Below, in pieces: positions 9,168 to 18,403 of a DNA stretch of 64,000 bases (the first letter of the stretch is position 1; each line of letters starts with the position of its first letter). Both the position numbers and the translations under genes were made by a program. The stretch spans positions 4,316 through 68,315 of the forward strand of contig JAYZDP010000168.1 of the NCBI GenBank assembly GCA_036337765.1, in the 5' to 3' direction. This DNA is from JAYZDP01 sp036337765 (GTDB lineage: Bacteria; Acidobacteriota; Thermoanaerobaculia; Multivoradales; Multivoraceae). The notes beneath the pieces were generated by a model, which saw nothing but the letters and a program-made list of their open reading frames with translations, made no database searches and was not told the origin of the DNA.

Positions 9168-9185
9168 CGGGCCGCAGACGGCCCG
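9168..9185 (+). terminator. Hairpin after the RRM gene, possible terminator
   Basis: A perfect 7-bp stem, CGGGCCG with CGGCCCG, has a CAGA loop and begins just after the RRM stop codon. It lacks a T-run, so Rho-independent termination is uncertain. It lies between convergent genes. Confidence 0.4.
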
Positions 9186-9214
9186 TACGCGCTTTGCGGA
9201 CAAACCGCTGCGCG

Positions 9215-10036
9215 CTATCGCTGGCAGCTGGCGCAGTAGTAGGTGCTGCGACCCAACTGTCGAATACGCCGAATACTCGCTCCACAGCGCGGGCAGGGTA
9301 GGCCCTCGCGACCGTAGACGTCTAGCGACACCTGAAAGTACCCAGACTCGCCGAGACCGTCAGAGAAGTCGTTCAGCGTCGTACCGCCCTGAGCGATCGC
9401 GTCGGAGAGCACACCCACGACCGAGGCGCCGATCGCGGTCCATCGTGGGGCCGCGATACGTGTGACGCTTCGCAGCGGGTGAACCCCGGCTCGGTAGAGC
9501 GCCTCGGAGGCGTAGATATTGCCGATGCCGACCACGATCCGCGCGTCCATCAGGAAGGATTTCACGGGCGCCCTGCGGCCACGCGCCCTCCTCCGAAGCA
9601 TCTGACCCGAGAAGCCCCCTTCGAGGGGCTCGGCTCCGAGATGACGAAAGTGCCGATCCTCCGCCAGTCTGTGCGTGGCGACGGTGAAGACCAGCCCGAA
9701 GCGCCGGGGATCGCGAAAACGCAGGTCACGCCCCGAAGCGAGCCGAAACACCAGATGCTCGTGGTTCTCGGCCGTCATCTCTGGCGGCCGCAGGGTCAGC
9801 CTGCCGCTCATACCAAGATGGACCGCGAGCGTGAGCTCGCCGTCGAGGTCGACGAGCAGGTACTTCGAGCGCCGTCGCAGCCGCTCGATCCGCCGGCCCG
9901 ATAGCCGCCGGCTCAACTGGGGAGAGACCGGTTCACGCAGTCGCCGCTCCCGCACCAGAACCGACTCGATTCGATCGCCCTCGAGATGAGGCTCAAGCGT
10001 CCGCCGCAGGACCTCCACCTCTGGCAGCTCCGGCAC
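9215..10036 (-). CDS. mutM: Formamidopyrimidine-DNA glycosylase (Fpg)
   Basis: Removes 8-oxoguanine and formamidopyrimidines from DNA and nicks the abasic site. The mature protein begins PELPEVE, so the catalytic Pro and Glu follow the initiator (a GTG here). The conserved Lys is in RRSKYLLVDLDG. VGIGNIYASEALYRAGVHP is the helix-two-turn-helix. The C-terminal zinc finger has CPRCG and CASCQR. At 273 residues it has the family's usual length. The GTG follows directly on the TGA of holA, so the two are translated together. Confidence 0.95.
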   Translation of the reverse strand: MPELPEVEVLRRTLEPHLEGDRIESVLVRERRLREPVSPQLSRRLSGRRIERLRRRSKYLLVDLDGELTLAVHLGMSGRLTLRPPEMTAENHEHLVFRLASGRDLRFRDPRRFGLVFTVATHRLAEDRHFRHLGAEPLEGGFSGQMLRRRARGRRAPVKSFLMDARIVVGIGNIYASEALYRAGVHPLRSVTRIAAPRWTAIGASVVGVLSDAIAQGGTTLNDFSDGLGESGYFQVSLDVYGREGLPCPRCGASIRRIRQLGRSTYYCASCQR

Positions 10037-11509
10037 TCAGCCCCTTCCGGCGCTCGCCAACCAGGCGACCAGGCCAGCCAGGGCGGCCTGAGGATCGCCC
10101 GACTCGCCCTTTAGACGTAGCTCGGTGTCGAGCACCTTGGCAGGCAGACCCGCCAGGCTGCCACCCGGGAAGCGGCACGCCGCGAGGTAGGCCTTGTGCA
10201 GCCGAAACGGATGAACCTTACCGACGGCCGAGATCCCGGTCTCGGGCAAGGGCTCCATGAGCCGACTCGCGTATTGAGACTTGAAGCGATTGAAGTTCCG
10301 CTCTCCCGAAGGCACACCGACCGCCTCCATGGTTCCGGCGACCGCGGCCAGATCGCCACAGAAGCTCGCCAGCCGACCGAAGAAAGACAGACGGGCCGCC
10401 ATCGAGTCTTCGGCCCCGTCCACGAGACGATCGAGCCGGGTCAGCGCCTCACCGCCACGGCCCTCGCCGATCGCGTCGAGAAGCTTCCACACGTCCTCCT
10501 CGCCACGATCCTCGACCACGTCCCTGACCAGATCCTGCTCGATCCGCCCCGACTCGGCGAGCGAGGCGAGCTTTCGGTACTCGGCAGCGAAGCGTGATGT
10601 CGAGTCGGCATCGATTCCATCGCTCTGCCCGCGCCCCGAGCCATGGCGCAGAGTGCGCCGACCCAGCTCCTCGAGCGCTGGCCGAACGATGGACCTGCCC
10701 GTCTCGCGCTCGAGCTCCGCGGCAAGGGCGTCGAGGCCCTGCCAGCGGCCCCGGCGGTCGGCCTCGACCCGTCCCAGCTCCAGCAGCGTCTCATCGGCCC
10801 GCAGGGCTTGTACCAGCGGATGATCCTCGGCCACCGCCACCTCGCACATCACCAGATGGTGACCGTCGGGCAGACCGTCGGTAGCCACGGCAGCGAGGTC
10901 CGCGGCATCGCCCTCCGCCCAACCTTCGAGGCCGGCAGCGTTGGCGGCTTCGAGCAGATCGGCGAGCTGGGAGCGAAGGTCCTGAGCCGCCGCCTTGGCG
11001 CGCTTCTTGGCCCGCGCCCTACCTCCCGGCGGCGCACCACCGGCGAAAACCCACTCCGGCAGCTCGGAAACCACGTTCTCGGGGCTCTCGCCATATGGCT
11101 CCAAGCCGAACAGCCGGCAAACCTGTAGCAGCCGACCCGCAGCAACTCGCCCCTTGTCGCTCAGCTTGTCGTCTGGGCTCACCGGCAGTGCTTCGGCCGC
11201 CTGGTCGATCAGGTGCGCAGCACCACGCCGATCGGCGAGCACACCACTGGCGATCACCACGACAATCTTGGCGCTCGAGAAAAGCGAGTAGGTACGCAGA
11301 TCGCCGAGCCTCGGCGCGAGCGATTCCGGATGGCGGTAGGACTCGATCTCGGCGACAGTCGCCTCGGCCAACGCATCGGCGATGCGCAGTCCCGCCGCCT
11401 CAGCGAGCAGGATCTCGCCTGTGACCAGGTAGAGCGGGCCTTTCACCCCCTCCCGGATGCGGGCGACAAGCGCGCCATCCGGGGCCCCCGCCCCACCAGA
11501 CGTGGTCAA
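10037..11509 (-). CDS. holA: DNA polymerase III delta subunit-like protein
   Basis: Likely the delta subunit of the clamp loader, which opens the beta clamp. The N-terminal nucleotide-binding-fold region reads GPLYLVTGEILLAEAA; the Walker A site is degenerate, as in delta. The C-terminal collar region ends LPAKVLDTELRLKGE, a characteristic delta segment. I place the start at a TTG at 11509 that overlaps the TGA of the DksA-like gene (TTGA), with GGAGAAGGG about ten bases upstream; the longer frame would overlap that gene by 100 bases. The protein is about 490 residues against about 340 usually. The extra length is an Ala/Lys-rich insert at about 90-215 (numbered from the TTG start). Confidence 0.75.
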   Translation of the reverse strand: MTTSGGAGAPDGALVARIREGVKGPLYLVTGEILLAEAAGLRIADALAEATVAEIESYRHPESLAPRLGDLRTYSLFSSAKIVVVIASGVLADRRGAAHLIDQAAEALPVSPDDKLSDKGRVAAGRLLQVCRLFGLEPYGESPENVVSELPEWVFAGGAPPGGRARAKKRAKAAAQDLRSQLADLLEAANAAGLEGWAEGDAADLAAVATDGLPDGHHLVMCEVAVAEDHPLVQALRADETLLELGRVEADRRGRWQGLDALAAELERETGRSIVRPALEELGRRTLRHGSGRGQSDGIDADSTSRFAAEYRKLASLAESGRIEQDLVRDVVEDRGEEDVWKLLDAIGEGRGGEALTRLDRLVDGAEDSMAARLSFFGRLASFCGDLAAVAGTMEAVGVPSGERNFNRFKSQYASRLMEPLPETGISAVGKVHPFRLHKAYLAACRFPGGSLAGLPAKVLDTELRLKGESGDPQAALAGLVAWLASAGRG

Positions 11510-12114
11510 TCCAGCAGACCCTTCTCCTCGAGTTCCTGACAGTCGATGCAGTAACGCGCCCAGGGAATGGCAACCAGGCGCTCCTCGCCGATCGGTTCCG
11601 TACACGAGGTGCAGCTGCCAAACGCACCCTCGTCGATGCGGCCGAGCGCGGCCTCGATCTGCTCTAGAACCTTTCGCTCACCGGTCGACAGCGCCAACGC
11701 CAGGTCACGATCGGTATCGAAGTTGGCACGATCGATGTCGTCCTCGCCATCGTGATTGATGCCCACGCCCACGCCTACACCCACGTCGTGCCGGTAGAGG
11801 TCGAGGATCTCCTCGCGCTGCTCCGCCAGGCGCTCCGCGAAGCTCGACAGACGGCGACTACCGTTGGTCGGGCGAGTCTTTCGTCTGGCCTTTTTCGCCG
11901 GTCGCTTCGGCGATCTGGCCACGACCCTCTTGGCTGCCTTCTTCTTCGGCGTCTTCTTGGCGACAGTCTTCGCCTTCTTGGTGGCGGGCCTGGCCTTCGC
12001 CTTCGCCTTCGAGCCCGCGGCCTTCGTAGATCGAACCTTGCCCGAGGTCGACTTCTTCACGGCCTTCTTCGGGGAAGCCACCTTCTTCGCGGTCGTCCTT
12101 TTCTTCTTTGACAT
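11506..12114 (-). CDS. DksA/TraR-type zinc-finger protein with histone-H1-like N-terminal tail
   Basis: A 202-residue protein in two parts. Residues 1-85 are Lys/Ala/Pro-rich (for example KKVASPKKAVKKS), like histone H1 C-tails and bacterial H1-like DNA-binding proteins. Residues about 90-202 are a DksA/TraR domain with a coiled-coil segment and a four-Cys zinc finger, CTSCTEPI and YCIDCQ. DksA proteins enter the RNA polymerase secondary channel, often with ppGpp. The basic tail suggests DNA or RNA binding as well. The short acidic DGEDDIDRANFDTDRD segment stands where the coiled-coil tip would be. It follows rlmH by 4 bp and overlaps holA. Confidence 0.85.
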   Translation of the reverse strand: MSKKKRTTAKKVASPKKAVKKSTSGKVRSTKAAGSKAKAKARPATKKAKTVAKKTPKKKAAKRVVARSPKRPAKKARRKTRPTNGSRRLSSFAERLAEQREEILDLYRHDVGVGVGVGINHDGEDDIDRANFDTDRDLALALSTGERKVLEQIEAALGRIDEGAFGSCTSCTEPIGEERLVAIPWARYCIDCQELEEKGLLD

Positions 12115-12118
12115 CGCC

Positions 12119-12592
12119 TTATCGCTTTGAGCGGTGATAGTTGCTTCCGGTACGGATGGTTGTCGCTCGATAAATCTGCTCGTACAAGACCAACCTGGCA
12201 AGCTCGTGGGGCAGCGTCATCGGACCCAGCGACAAGACCTCGTTCGATCTGTCCAGAACGGCCTCATCGAGCCCGACGTCGGATCCGATGACGAACGCCA
12301 CCGGGTGCGGCCAATTCGCCTCGAGCTCCATCAGCCGATCCGAGAACGCTAGTGACGGGAGCATCCGACCGCCCGAATCGAGAGCGACGACCCAGGCCTT
12401 CGGCGGCAACGCCCCGAGAAGGGATTTCCCCTCGCTTCGCCGCCGCACCTCGTCGCTGCCCTCCCGACGCGACCGCACCTGCTGGTCTCGCAGCCGCATC
12501 GATCTGAGCCGCGAGGCATACTCGTCCACCAGATCCTGCCAGCGATCTCTTCGATGGCGACCCGACCATAGGACGATCAGCTCCCGGCCCAC
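12119..12592 (-). CDS. rlmH: 23S rRNA (pseudouridine1915-N3)-methyltransferase RlmH
   Basis: A 157-residue SPOUT-class methyltransferase that methylates pseudouridine 1915 in helix 69 of 23S rRNA, using SAM. The knotted SAM site reads FVIGSDVGLDEAV then LSLGPMTLPHELAR, and the C terminus YHRSKR carries the conserved YHR motif. Length and motifs fit RlmH throughout. The start is a GTG. It is the first gene of a minus-strand group with the DksA-like gene, holA and mutM. Confidence 0.93.
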   Translation of the reverse strand: MGRELIVLWSGRHRRDRWQDLVDEYASRLRSMRLRDQQVRSRREGSDEVRRRSEGKSLLGALPPKAWVVALDSGGRMLPSLAFSDRLMELEANWPHPVAFVIGSDVGLDEAVLDRSNEVLSLGPMTLPHELARLVLYEQIYRATTIRTGSNYHRSKR

Positions 12593-12622
12593 TTGAAGGC
12601 CTCACTTACGAGTATTTGGAGG

Positions 12623-12652
12623 CATCTCGGGGCGGCAAGCCGCCACGAGATG
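12623..12652. repeat. Long GC-rich inverted repeat between rlmH and ileS
   Basis: CATCTCG plus GGCGGC pairs with GCCGCC plus CGAGATG across two central bases, giving 13 base pairs interrupted by one G/A mismatch. It lies in the 221-bp divergent gap between rlmH and ileS. It has no adjacent T-run on either strand. It could be an operator, a structured leader element of ileS, or a stray repeat. Confidence 0.6.
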
Positions 12653-12813
12653 GGGGAGTATAAGCGGAAAGGCCGAGCCGGGTCACGTCCGCGGCTCGAA
12701 GGCTTCCTTCATAGTCGCTCTGCTATGCTGCGCGCTCCTTCGAGACCCCCCGGAGCCCACACCTTGCGCGCGCAAACCCGCCTTCGGTGGACTCTCCACG
12801 GAGCCGTCACGAC

Positions 12814-15800
12814 ATGAGCGAGAACAGGTTCCCGGTCGTCGAGTCCGGCTACCCGTTTCCAGAGATCGAGCTTGAGACGCTCGAGTACTGGCGCGACGAG
12901 GACGTTTTTCGCCGCTCGGTATCGAAGTACTCCGGAGGGCCGGAGTTCGTGTTCTACGACGGTCCGCCGACCGCCAACAATGCACCTCACGTAGGCCACG
13001 TCGTCACCCGCGTGGTCAAAGACCTGATCCCACGCTACCGCACCATGCGGGGCTACCACGTGGTTCGCAAGGCGGGCTGGGACACCCACGGCTTGCCGGT
13101 GGAGATCGAGGTCGAGAAGGCCCTCGGCTTCAGCAGCAAGAAGCAGATCGAGGAGTATGGGGTCGCCGAATTCAACCGCCGATGCCTGGAGAGCGTAGAC
13201 CGCTACGAGAAGCAGTGGCGCGAAATGGTCGAACGGGTCGGTCACTGGATCGACCTCGAGGATCCCTATTTCACCTACACCAACGAGTACATCGAGTCGG
13301 TGTGGTGGGCGCTCGCCGAGCTAGCGAACAGGCGCCGGCTCGAGAAGGGCTTCAAGATCCAGCACTACTGCGGCCGTTGCGGCACGCCGCTGTCGAGCCA
13401 CGAGGTCGCCCAGAACTACAAGGACACCGAAGATCCGTCGGTCTGGGTGCTCTTCCCTCTCCGGGACGGCCAGGTCGCCACCGACGCCGACGGCGACGAG
13501 CACGCCCTCGGGGCGCAACATCGCATCGTCGCCTGGACGACGACTCCGTGGACCCTGCTCTCTCATAGCGGCCTGGCGCTCAACGCCGCCCTCGACTATC
13601 GACTGGTCGAGCACCCCCGCGTGCCCGGGAGCTTTCTGATCTTCGCCGATGAGCTCGAGCCACCGGTGCCGCTCCTCGCTTCTGGCGAGGATGGCAAAAC
13701 AGCCCGGCTGGATCTGCGCGACTGCGACGTCGTCGCACGTTTCCACGGTCACGATCTCGAGGGCCTGCGCTACGACCGGCCCTTCCGCGTCGCCCCACAA
13801 AGCGATGACGCCGACGCCGGCAACGACAACGCCTCCGACCGCGACGGCTGGATTGTGGTCGCGGCCGACTACGTCACTGCGACCGAGGGAACGGGCATCG
13901 TTCACACGGCGCCGCTGTTCGGCGAAGACGACTACCAAACTGGGCGCAAGTACGGCCTGCCACAGATCCAGGCGGTCGACGGCGCCGGCAAGATCCGCGA
14001 GGGCGCCGGGCTCGAGGGGCTGGCGGGAACCTGGTTCAAGGACGCCGACCGAGAGGTGATCCGCGACCTTCGCCAGCGCGGATTGCTACTGCACGACGAA
14101 CGCTACAAGCACAGCTACGCCTTCTGCTGGCGCTGCGACGAGCCCCTGCTGTTCTACGCCACTGAAAGCTGGTTCGTGCGCACCACCCTCGACAAAGACA
14201 AGCTGATCCAGCACAACCGCACGATCGGCTGGCGGCCGGAGCACGTCGGCGAAGGCCGCTTCGGCGACTGGCTCGAAAACCTGGTCGACTGGGCGCTGTC
14301 GCGCAATCGCTACTGGGGTACACCGCTGCCGGTCTGGGTGTGCGACGGGTGCGAGGCGACCCAGGCCATCGGCTCCTACGCAGCTCTGCACGAGGCAGCA
14401 GGGATCGAGCTCCCCTCAGATCCGTACGATCCGAAGGTCTTCGATCCGCACCGTCCGTACATCGACGACTTCACCTGGCCCTGTGCAGATTGCGACGGTA
14501 CAAAGCGGCGGGTCGAGGCAGTCATCGACGCGTGGTTCGACTCAGGATCGATGCCCTTCGCCCAGCACCACTACCCGTTCGAGAACAAAGAGCTCTTCGA
14601 GCGTCACTTTCCCGCCGACTTCATCTCCGAAGCCGTCGACCAGACGCGCGGCTGGTTCTTCACCCTGCACGCTCTGGGAAGCCTACTCTTCGACGACGTG
14701 GCCTTCCGCAACTGCATCGTGCTGGGCCACATCAGCGACGAGTCGGGGCGCAAGATGTCGAAGCGCATCGGCAACGTCGTCGATCCGATGGAAGTGATCG
14801 GCGAGACCGGCGCCGACGCGCTGCGCTGGTACTTCTGCGTCAACAACCCTGAGCAGAACGCACGCTTCTCCGCCAGGCTGGTGCGCGAAGCGGCGCAGGG
14901 CTTCCTCATCCCGCTGTGGAACGCGCTGTCGTTCTTCTCGATTTACGCCAACCTCGACGGCTGGAGGCCCGGTGACGACGCGGGCGCCTTCGTGCAGCGG
15001 CCGGCGCTCGACCGCTGGGTGTTGCTGCGCCTCGATGGTGTCGTCGCCGAGGCGACGCGCGCCCTCGACGGCTACGACACTGCAAGCGCAGCCAAGGCGA
15101 TCGAGGCCTTCATCGAAGACCTCACGAACTGGTACATCCGCCGCAGTAGAGACCGCTTCTGGGCCCCGGTGCTAGAAGGGGTCACGACCGGCGGGGGCCC
15201 CGACAAGTCGAGCGCCTACGCCGCCCTATACGAGGTGCTGACCACCCTGGCGCGCGTCCTCGCGCCGTTCACGCCCTTCGTCGCGGACCGCATCCATCGA
15301 AACCTCGAGCGAACGATCGGTGCCACCGGGGAGCCCCGTGTGCACCTGGAATCGTGGCCCGAGCCGCCGCGTCGGGCCGACGACGAGCTGGAGCGGGACA
15401 TGAAGACAGTGCAGCGAGCGGTGCGCTTCGGGCACGCAGCCCGCAACGCCCATTCCGTCCGCACTCGCCAGCCGCTGCGCAGCGTCACCATTGTCGCCGC
15501 CGACGACGAGCTCGGAGCCAAACTCGCTCCTCACCTGGAGCTGGTCCGCGAGGAGCTCAACGTGCGCGAGGTGGACTTCGCCCAGAATCGCTCCGACTAC
15601 GTTTACCACGAGATCCTCCCGGTCTTTCCGAGATGCGGTCCTCGCTTCGGCAAGCGCATGCCCCTGGTGCAGCGAGCGCTGGCGGATGCTGACGGAGATT
15701 CGCTCGCCGATGCACTCGACGTCAGAGGCAGTGTCGAGATCGAGATCGAGGGGTGCGTCGAGTCGTTGAGCGCAGAGGAGCTCGAGGTGAGGCTGGTCGA

Positions 15801-16128
15801 GAAGGAGGGCATGGCGATCCAGGGCGATCGCGATCTGCTCGTTGCGCTCGATGTCGAGCTCGACGCCGGGCTTCTCACCGAGGGCCTAGCGCGCGAGGTC
15901 GTGCACCGCATCCAGCGCGCCCGCAAAGAGATGGACCTCGACTACGCAGATCGCATCGAGGTGCAATACAGGGCCGCCGAGCCGGTGGTCGAAGCTCTTG
16001 CAGCCCACCGCGAGTGGGTCATGGGTGAGACCCTTGCGACCGCGCTCACCGTGGCTCCAGAAGGCGCGGAGCTCGACGCCGCACCGGTCGAGGAGCACGA
16101 TTTCGCCCTTCAGCTGACCAAGAGGTAG
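12814..16128 (+). CDS. ileS: Isoleucyl-tRNA synthetase, type 2
   Basis: Charges tRNA-Ile. The 1104-residue length and C-terminal arrangement fit type 2 (eukaryote-like) IleRS rather than the shorter type 1. The HIGH motif appears as NNAPHVGHV near residue 50 and KMSKS as GRKMSKRIGN near 645. The editing domain lies between, with the conserved TTPWT segment. Two Cys-x2-Cys pairs, YCGRCG and FCWRCD, are candidate zinc sites, with CDGCE and CADCDG further on. The start is the ATG at 12814 (MSENRFPVVE); a GTG nine codons upstream is less likely. Type 2 enzymes are often naturally tolerant of mupirocin, by family knowledge. It is followed after 6 bp by the mutase gene. Confidence 0.96.
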   Translation: MSENRFPVVESGYPFPEIELETLEYWRDEDVFRRSVSKYSGGPEFVFYDGPPTANNAPHVGHVVTRVVKDLIPRYRTMRGYHVVRKAGWDTHGLPVEIEVEKALGFSSKKQIEEYGVAEFNRRCLESVDRYEKQWREMVERVGHWIDLEDPYFTYTNEYIESVWWALAELANRRRLEKGFKIQHYCGRCGTPLSSHEVAQNYKDTEDPSVWVLFPLRDGQVATDADGDEHALGAQHRIVAWTTTPWTLLSHSGLALNAALDYRLVEHPRVPGSFLIFADELEPPVPLLASGEDGKTARLDLRDCDVVARFHGHDLEGLRYDRPFRVAPQSDDADAGNDNASDRDGWIVVAADYVTATEGTGIVHTAPLFGEDDYQTGRKYGLPQIQAVDGAGKIREGAGLEGLAGTWFKDADREVIRDLRQRGLLLHDERYKHSYAFCWRCDEPLLFYATESWFVRTTLDKDKLIQHNRTIGWRPEHVGEGRFGDWLENLVDWALSRNRYWGTPLPVWVCDGCEATQAIGSYAALHEAAGIELPSDPYDPKVFDPHRPYIDDFTWPCADCDGTKRRVEAVIDAWFDSGSMPFAQHHYPFENKELFERHFPADFISEAVDQTRGWFFTLHALGSLLFDDVAFRNCIVLGHISDESGRKMSKRIGNVVDPMEVIGETGADALRWYFCVNNPEQNARFSARLVREAAQGFLIPLWNALSFFSIYANLDGWRPGDDAGAFVQRPALDRWVLLRLDGVVAEATRALDGYDTASAAKAIEAFIEDLTNWYIRRSRDRFWAPVLEGVTTGGGPDKSSAYAALYEVLTTLARVLAPFTPFVADRIHRNLERTIGATGEPRVHLESWPEPPRRADDELERDMKTVQRAVRFGHAARNAHSVRTRQPLRSVTIVAADDELGAKLAPHLELVREELNVREVDFAQNRSDYVYHEILPVFPRCGPRFGKRMPLVQRALADADGDSLADALDVRGSVEIEIEGCVESLSAEELEVRLVEKEGMAIQGDRDLLVALDVELDAGLLTEGLAREVVHRIQRARKEMDLDYADRIEVQYRAAEPVVEALAAHREWVMGETLATALTVAPEGAELDAAPVEEHDFALQLTKR

Positions 16129-16134
16129 GTAGGG

Positions 16135-17487
16135 ATGGCAGGAATCTTCAAGGCCTACGACGTCCGCGGCCTCTACCCCGAAGAGCTCGACGAAACACGA
16201 GCGCGCGCGATCGGTCGATCGTTCCCACAGGTGCTCGACCCCTCGGATCTCGAGCGGACCCGGACGGTCGTTGTCGGCCGCGACATGAGGCCCCACGGAG
16301 TGCCCCTCTGTGAGGCGCTGATCGAGGGGCTACGCGAGGGTGGCGTCGACGTCCTCGACATCGGCCTCGCGACAACACCGATGAACTACTTCGCCGTCGG
16401 CCGCCTGGGCGCCGCGGGCGGAGTTCAGGTCACCGCCAGTCACAACCCACCGAGATACAACGGCTGCAAGTTCAGCCTCGGCGACGCACGGCCAGTCTCT
16501 GGCGACGGAGGTATTCCCGAGATCGAGCGCCTAGCGGCAACCGGCGGTCCGCGGGCAGAGTCGCTGGGCGTGCTGTCGCAGGGCGAGATCATGTCGACTT
16601 ACCGCGAGCACCTGCTCTCGTTTCTCGACGATGTCCCTGGCCACCACCGCCTCAGGGTAGCCGTCGACGCAGCCAACGGTATGGGATGCCTCTACCAACC
16701 GCTGCTCGAAGCTGCGGGCATCGATCTGGAGCTGTTGTACTTCGAGCTCGATGGCTCATTCCCGAATCACGAGCCGAACCCGCTGAATCTCGACAATCTG
16801 CGCGACCTCGGTGAGCTGGTGCGCTCGAGTGGCGCCGATCTCGGCGTGGCGTTCGACGGCGACGCTGACCGTGCGGGTTTCGTCGACGAGCGCGGCGAAC
16901 CGGTGGGCAGCGACCTGTCGACGGCGCTGATCGGGGGGGAGCTCCTCGCCCGGTACCCCGGAACGGCGGTGGTCTACGATCTTCGATCGTCGCGAGCCGT
17001 GGCCGAGTACATCCGGGAGATGGGCGGCGAGCCGATCCGCGAGCGGGTCGGCCATTCGTTCATCAAGGCCACCCTACGAAAGCACGACGGCGCCTTCGGC
17101 GGCGAGCTCGCCGGACACTACTACTTCCGCGACAACTACACTGCCGACTGCTCGCTCATGGCTGTCTTCGAAATGATCAATCTCCTTCGCCGACGTGGCC
17201 AGCCGCTATCGGAGATCGTCGCGCCGCTGGCGCGCTACGCCAAGACCCCGGAGATCAACTTCGAGGTCGAGGACAAGGAAGCCATGATGGCCGAGCTCGC
17301 CCGGGTTTTCGCGGACGGGGAGATCGACACCCTCGACGGGGTCACCGTGCAGTACCACGACTGGTGGTTCAACGTCCGCCCGTCGAACACCGAGCCACTC
17401 CTGCGGCTGGTTGCAGAGGCGCGTGACGAGGCACTGCTGGCCGAAAAGGAAGCGGCCCTGCTGGAGATTCTCGGCGATCCGGTATAG
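16135..17487 (+). CDS. Phosphomannomutase/phosphoglucomutase
   Basis: A 450-residue alpha-D-phosphohexomutase that interconverts hexose 1- and 6-phosphates, feeding nucleotide-sugar synthesis. The phosphoserine loop is VTASHNPPRYNG, the magnesium loop is FDGDADR, the sugar-recognition motif is GGELAGH, and the C-terminal phosphate loop is RPSNTEP. All four domains are present and the length is usual for ManB/AlgC enzymes. A GGTAGGG ribosome site precedes the ATG. It probably shares the ileS transcript. Confidence 0.92.
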   Translation: MAGIFKAYDVRGLYPEELDETRARAIGRSFPQVLDPSDLERTRTVVVGRDMRPHGVPLCEALIEGLREGGVDVLDIGLATTPMNYFAVGRLGAAGGVQVTASHNPPRYNGCKFSLGDARPVSGDGGIPEIERLAATGGPRAESLGVLSQGEIMSTYREHLLSFLDDVPGHHRLRVAVDAANGMGCLYQPLLEAAGIDLELLYFELDGSFPNHEPNPLNLDNLRDLGELVRSSGADLGVAFDGDADRAGFVDERGEPVGSDLSTALIGGELLARYPGTAVVYDLRSSRAVAEYIREMGGEPIRERVGHSFIKATLRKHDGAFGGELAGHYYFRDNYTADCSLMAVFEMINLLRRRGQPLSEIVAPLARYAKTPEINFEVEDKEAMMAELARVFADGEIDTLDGVTVQYHDWWFNVRPSNTEPLLRLVAEARDEALLAEKEAALLEILGDPV

Positions 17488-17528
17488 CGATCAGCCCTAT
17501 TCCTCTCGAAGCACACGGGAAGGATCGA

Positions 17529-17547
17529 GGCCGGTAGCGCTCCGGCC
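17529..17547. terminator. Hairpin between convergent genes
   Basis: GGCCGG pairs with CCGGCC over a seven-base loop, between the mutase stop and the YugP-type protease stop. There is no clear T-run, so this is only a candidate bidirectional terminator. Confidence 0.3.
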
Positions 17548-17570
17548 CTGACCGCAAGGTCGATCAGTCT

Positions 17571-18263
17571 CTACCGCCGAAGCAGACCCAGCCGCATCAC
17601 GTAGTAGAGCAGGGTCAGCGCGGTCGAGACCGCAGCAGCGACGTAGGTCAAAGCGGCGGCATCGAGCACCTTCGACACTCCCGCGCGCTCGCCCTGCAAC
17701 ACGATTCCCTGCTCCCAGGCGAGCTTCTTCGCTCGCTTCGAGGCGTCGAACTCCACCGGCAGGGTGACGATCTGAAAGAGCAGCAGGAGAGCGATGCCGC
17801 CGACGCCGATCAGCATCAGCTCTGGGCTCCGCATGAAAAAGCCCGCGATCATCGCGACATACCCGAGCTTGGTGCCGATGCCGACCGTGGGAACGATCGC
17901 CGACCGAAGCTGCAGCGGTGCGTAGCGTTTGGAGTGCTGGATGGCGTGACCGGCCTCGTGGCAAGCAACCCCGATCGCGGAGATCGAAGGCTGGCCGTAG
18001 ACCGGCTCGGAGAGCGCGAGGGTCTTGGTCATCGGATTGTAGTGGTCCGAGAGCATGCCCTTCGTCGAGACGATCTTCACGTCGTCGATGCCCGCGCTGT
18101 GAAGCAGGCGCTCGGCGGCCTGGGCACCCGTCAACCCGCTTGCCGCGCGCACCTTCGAGTACTTGTTGAAGGCGCTCTTGGTCTTGGCGCTCGCCCACAG
18201 CGACAAAAGAATGCCCGGGCCGATGAAGACGAAGTAGATGGGATCGAAGAACCCGAAAAACAT
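17571..18263 (-). CDS. Zinc metallopeptidase, YugP family membrane protein
   Basis: A 230-residue integral-membrane protease. The active site is ACHEAGHAIQH at about residue 100, the HExxH form used by gluzincins. Hydrophobic segments lie at about 8-25, 120-165 and 200-225. The third metal ligand is probably the Glu in LPVEFDASKRA. The order and length match the YugP family, whose substrates are unknown. It is single-gene and convergent with the mutase. Confidence 0.88.
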   Translation of the reverse strand: MFFGFFDPIYFVFIGPGILLSLWASAKTKSAFNKYSKVRAASGLTGAQAAERLLHSAGIDDVKIVSTKGMLSDHYNPMTKTLALSEPVYGQPSISAIGVACHEAGHAIQHSKRYAPLQLRSAIVPTVGIGTKLGYVAMIAGFFMRSPELMLIGVGGIALLLLFQIVTLPVEFDASKRAKKLAWEQGIVLQGERAGVSKVLDAAALTYVAAAVSTALTLLYYVMRLGLLRR

Positions 18264-18403
18264 AGCCGTTGCTCCTCCTGCTCTCTATACGGACCCGACA
18301 CCTATAACGTTCTCGGACCGCCTCGGAATTCCGGCCGAAAGGCCCGAGTAGACTCTATTCTACAGCGTCGATCAGCAACCGAGGAGCGCCCGCCAAAGCG
18401 CGC

